NCBI GenBank assembly: GCA_900752845.1
Contig: CAADWU010000046.1
Location: 1 to 43,842, forward strand
Reading direction: 5' to 3'
Length of the DNA: 43,842 nt
Source: Candidatus Gastranaerophilales bacterium
Lineage (GTDB): Bacteria > Cyanobacteriota > Vampirovibrionia > Gastranaerophilales > Gastranaerophilaceae
Below the pieces are notes generated by a model. It was given only the letters and a program-made list of their open reading frames with translations. It did no database searches and was not told the DNA's origin. Positions 42,638 through 43,842 of this stretch are shown in pieces. The position numbers and the translations under genes are program-made. Numbering within the stretch: the stretch's first letter is position 1; each line of letters begins with the position of its first letter.

Positions 42638-43842
42638 ATGTCTAAGATTAAAAAAGGTTTTACTTTAGCTGAAATGATGGTTGTAATGCTCATCTTGAGC
42701 ATCGTTTTGGCAGCAATGGCACCAGTAATGACAACCAGAAACAAAACCGAACAGACATCTCCGTGGAGATATTCTGAAGGCAACCTTTCAGATGCATATT
42801 ACGGTTTAGGTGAAGTCCAGACAGCCATGATAGGTCAGCGAGAATTTGAGACTACTGATGAACCCGCAAAATTAATCATTGATGCAAATAGTAGAAGTCG
42901 TGGTGAGCATATAGCTTTTAAGTTTGACAGAACAAACCAGGGTGTGCTAAGAGTAAACAATAACAGTATTTTATTGGGTTCGTTAAATAACGGCGGCTCA
43001 ATAGGAACAAATTCAGTAGCTATAGGTAGTTCGGTAAATGCAGACGAAAATTCTATAGCTATAGGTAAATCATCCAAAGCTGGAAAAACTTCTTCAGTAG
43101 CCGTCGGATATTCAACTGAAGCAGAGGGAGAATATTCGACAGCTGTGGGTTATGGCGCTGCTGCATCAGGCAAAGGTTCCATAGCACTGGGTGGTGGCGG
43201 AGCATTAGAGCAGCCAACAGCCGAAGCTAACGGTTCTGTTGCTATAGGTTATGCATTGTCTTCAGGTTCGAATGCATTAGCAATAGGCCCGGGTGGCATT
43301 GGTTCATCAATGGATAGCCGTACCCGTGCAACAGGTTCAACAAGTATTGCTATAGGCGGCAATGCACAATCTACCAAAGGCTATTCCGTTTCCCTAGGTG
43401 TAAGCTCACGCAGTACCGAAGAATATGCTATGGCTATAGGCACACTTTCTACAGCCAGTGCGAAAAAATCAATCGCACTAGGAATATCGTCTACTTCAAG
43501 CAATGATGATTCATTAGCACTAGGAAGTCAAGCAACTGCATCAGGCACTACGTCAATTGCACTTGGCAAGGAAGCATCAGCAACGAACGCCGGCTCAATA
43601 TCGATTGGCGAACTTACTACTGCGATAGCACCTGGCTCTATATCTCTTGGAGCTCACTCTACATCAACAGGCGAAGGTACAGCAGCAATTGGCTACGGCA
43701 CCGTTGCAGGAAGTACTAACTCAACAGCTCTTGGTTATTTTGCCCAAGCATCAGGTGAGAATTCAGTAGCCATTGGTGCAAATTCTCTATCCGGAGGAGC
43801 AAACAACGTAGCAATAGGTTTTAATGCCTGCAAAGGAGTAAC
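42638..43842 (+). CDS. Prepilin leader fused to YadA-type head-repeat domain (3' end outside window)
   Basis: The frame is open from ATG 42638 to the right edge, 401 codons. Residues 1-30 are a class III prepilin leader and pilin-type helix: MSKIKKGFTLAEMMVVMLIL with cleavage expected after Gly7, Phe at +1 and Glu at +5. Residues 30-105 form a linker (TSPWRYSEGNLSDAYYGLGE, then a beta-rich part). From about 115 to the edge there are some 15-18 head repeats of about 14-16 residues of the type S-x-A-I/L-G-x-x-A-x-A-x-G (TNSVAIGSS, ENSIAIGKS, YSTAVGYGAAASGKGSIALG). Such repeats form the trimeric beta-roll heads of YadA-type autotransporters, which normally have a Sec signal and beta-barrel anchor. 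Here pilin-type processing replaces the Sec signal. The C-terminus is unknown. Confidence 0.88.
   Translation, partial: MSKIKKGFTLAEMMVVMLILSIVLAAMAPVMTTRNKTEQTSPWRYSEGNLSDAYYGLGEVQTAMIGQREFETTDEPAKLIIDANSRSRGEHIAFKFDRTNQGVLRVNNNSILLGSLNNGGSIGTNSVAIGSSVNADENSIAIGKSSKAGKTSSVAVGYSTEAEGEYSTAVGYGAAASGKGSIALGGGGALEQPTAEANGSVAIGYALSSGSNALAIGPGGIGSSMDSRTRATGSTSIAIGGNAQSTKGYSVSLGVSSRSTEEYAMAIGTLSTASAKKSIALGISSTSSNDDSLALGSQATASGTTSIALGKEASATNAGSISIGELTTAIAPGSISLGAHSTSTGEGTAAIGYGTVAGSTNSTALGYFAQASGENSVAIGANSLSGGANNVAIGFNACKGV

Overview
The window is low-GC bacterial DNA, densely coded on both strands, from an organism with a Gram-negative envelope. It carries KDO-pathway genes (kdsD, kdsC), a TolC-like outer-membrane factor, an AsmA-like envelope protein, haemagglutinin-type exoproteins and proteins with type IV prepilin leaders. 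The mix of gut-type metabolism (2-oxoacid decarboxylase, a sodium-pump gamma subunit), AT-rich codons, many prepilin-like proteins and large lineage-restricted membrane proteins suggests a gut Vampirovibrionia/Melainabacteria (Gastranaerophilales-like) genome. That placement is inference; no rRNA or other marker gene is present. I saw no tRNA, rRNA, CRISPR array, transposase or phage gene.

Layout. 1-3965 (-): a very large haemagglutinin-like exoprotein cut by the left edge, ending in a pure Asp-Thr repeat. 4334-7234 (+): an unrecognised 966-residue protein with two glycine-rich membrane segments around a beta-repeat region. 7290-9059 (-): a DXS-like enzyme behind a promoter with a palindromic operator. 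9197-11341 (-): a shorter paralogue of the first exoprotein. 11497-17636: 2-oxoacid decarboxylase, DUF488 protein, AsmA-like protein, WG-repeat protein and thioredoxin. 17638-20026: a divergent ArsR/SmtB regulator and P1B metal ATPase with palindromic operators in the shared promoter region. 20058-24555: iron-sulfur flavoprotein-like reductase, membrane-anchored GH77-like enzyme, radical SAM protein, secreted unknown and a zinc ribbon. 24652-29204: a MarR-controlled EmrAB/TolC-type efflux locus around a palindrome. 29207-29937 (-): a prepilin-like gene switched out of frame by a G10 tract. 30032-33471 (-): NhaD/ArsB-type transporter, OadG-like subunit, small lipoprotein, a membrane-anchored ADP-ribosyltransferase-fold protein and a small STAS-like protein. 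33574-36260 (+): kdsD-kdsC-queD-uppP. 36356-41685 (+): a tight three-gene operon of two related membrane proteins and a GH13 enzyme. 41840-42497: panD and a small XRE regulator. 42638-end (+): a prepilin leader joined to a YadA-type head-repeat domain, cut by the right edge.

The most unusual items are the prepilin-YadA chimera, the homopolymer-controlled prepilin gene, the membrane-anchored ADP-ribosyltransferase and the paired-membrane-protein/GH13 operon. Two genes, at the two window edges, run off the sequence. Several starts were moved downstream from the longest open frame because ribosome-binding sites or promoter elements demanded it (4334, 17988, 18143, 26034, 33471, 36356).
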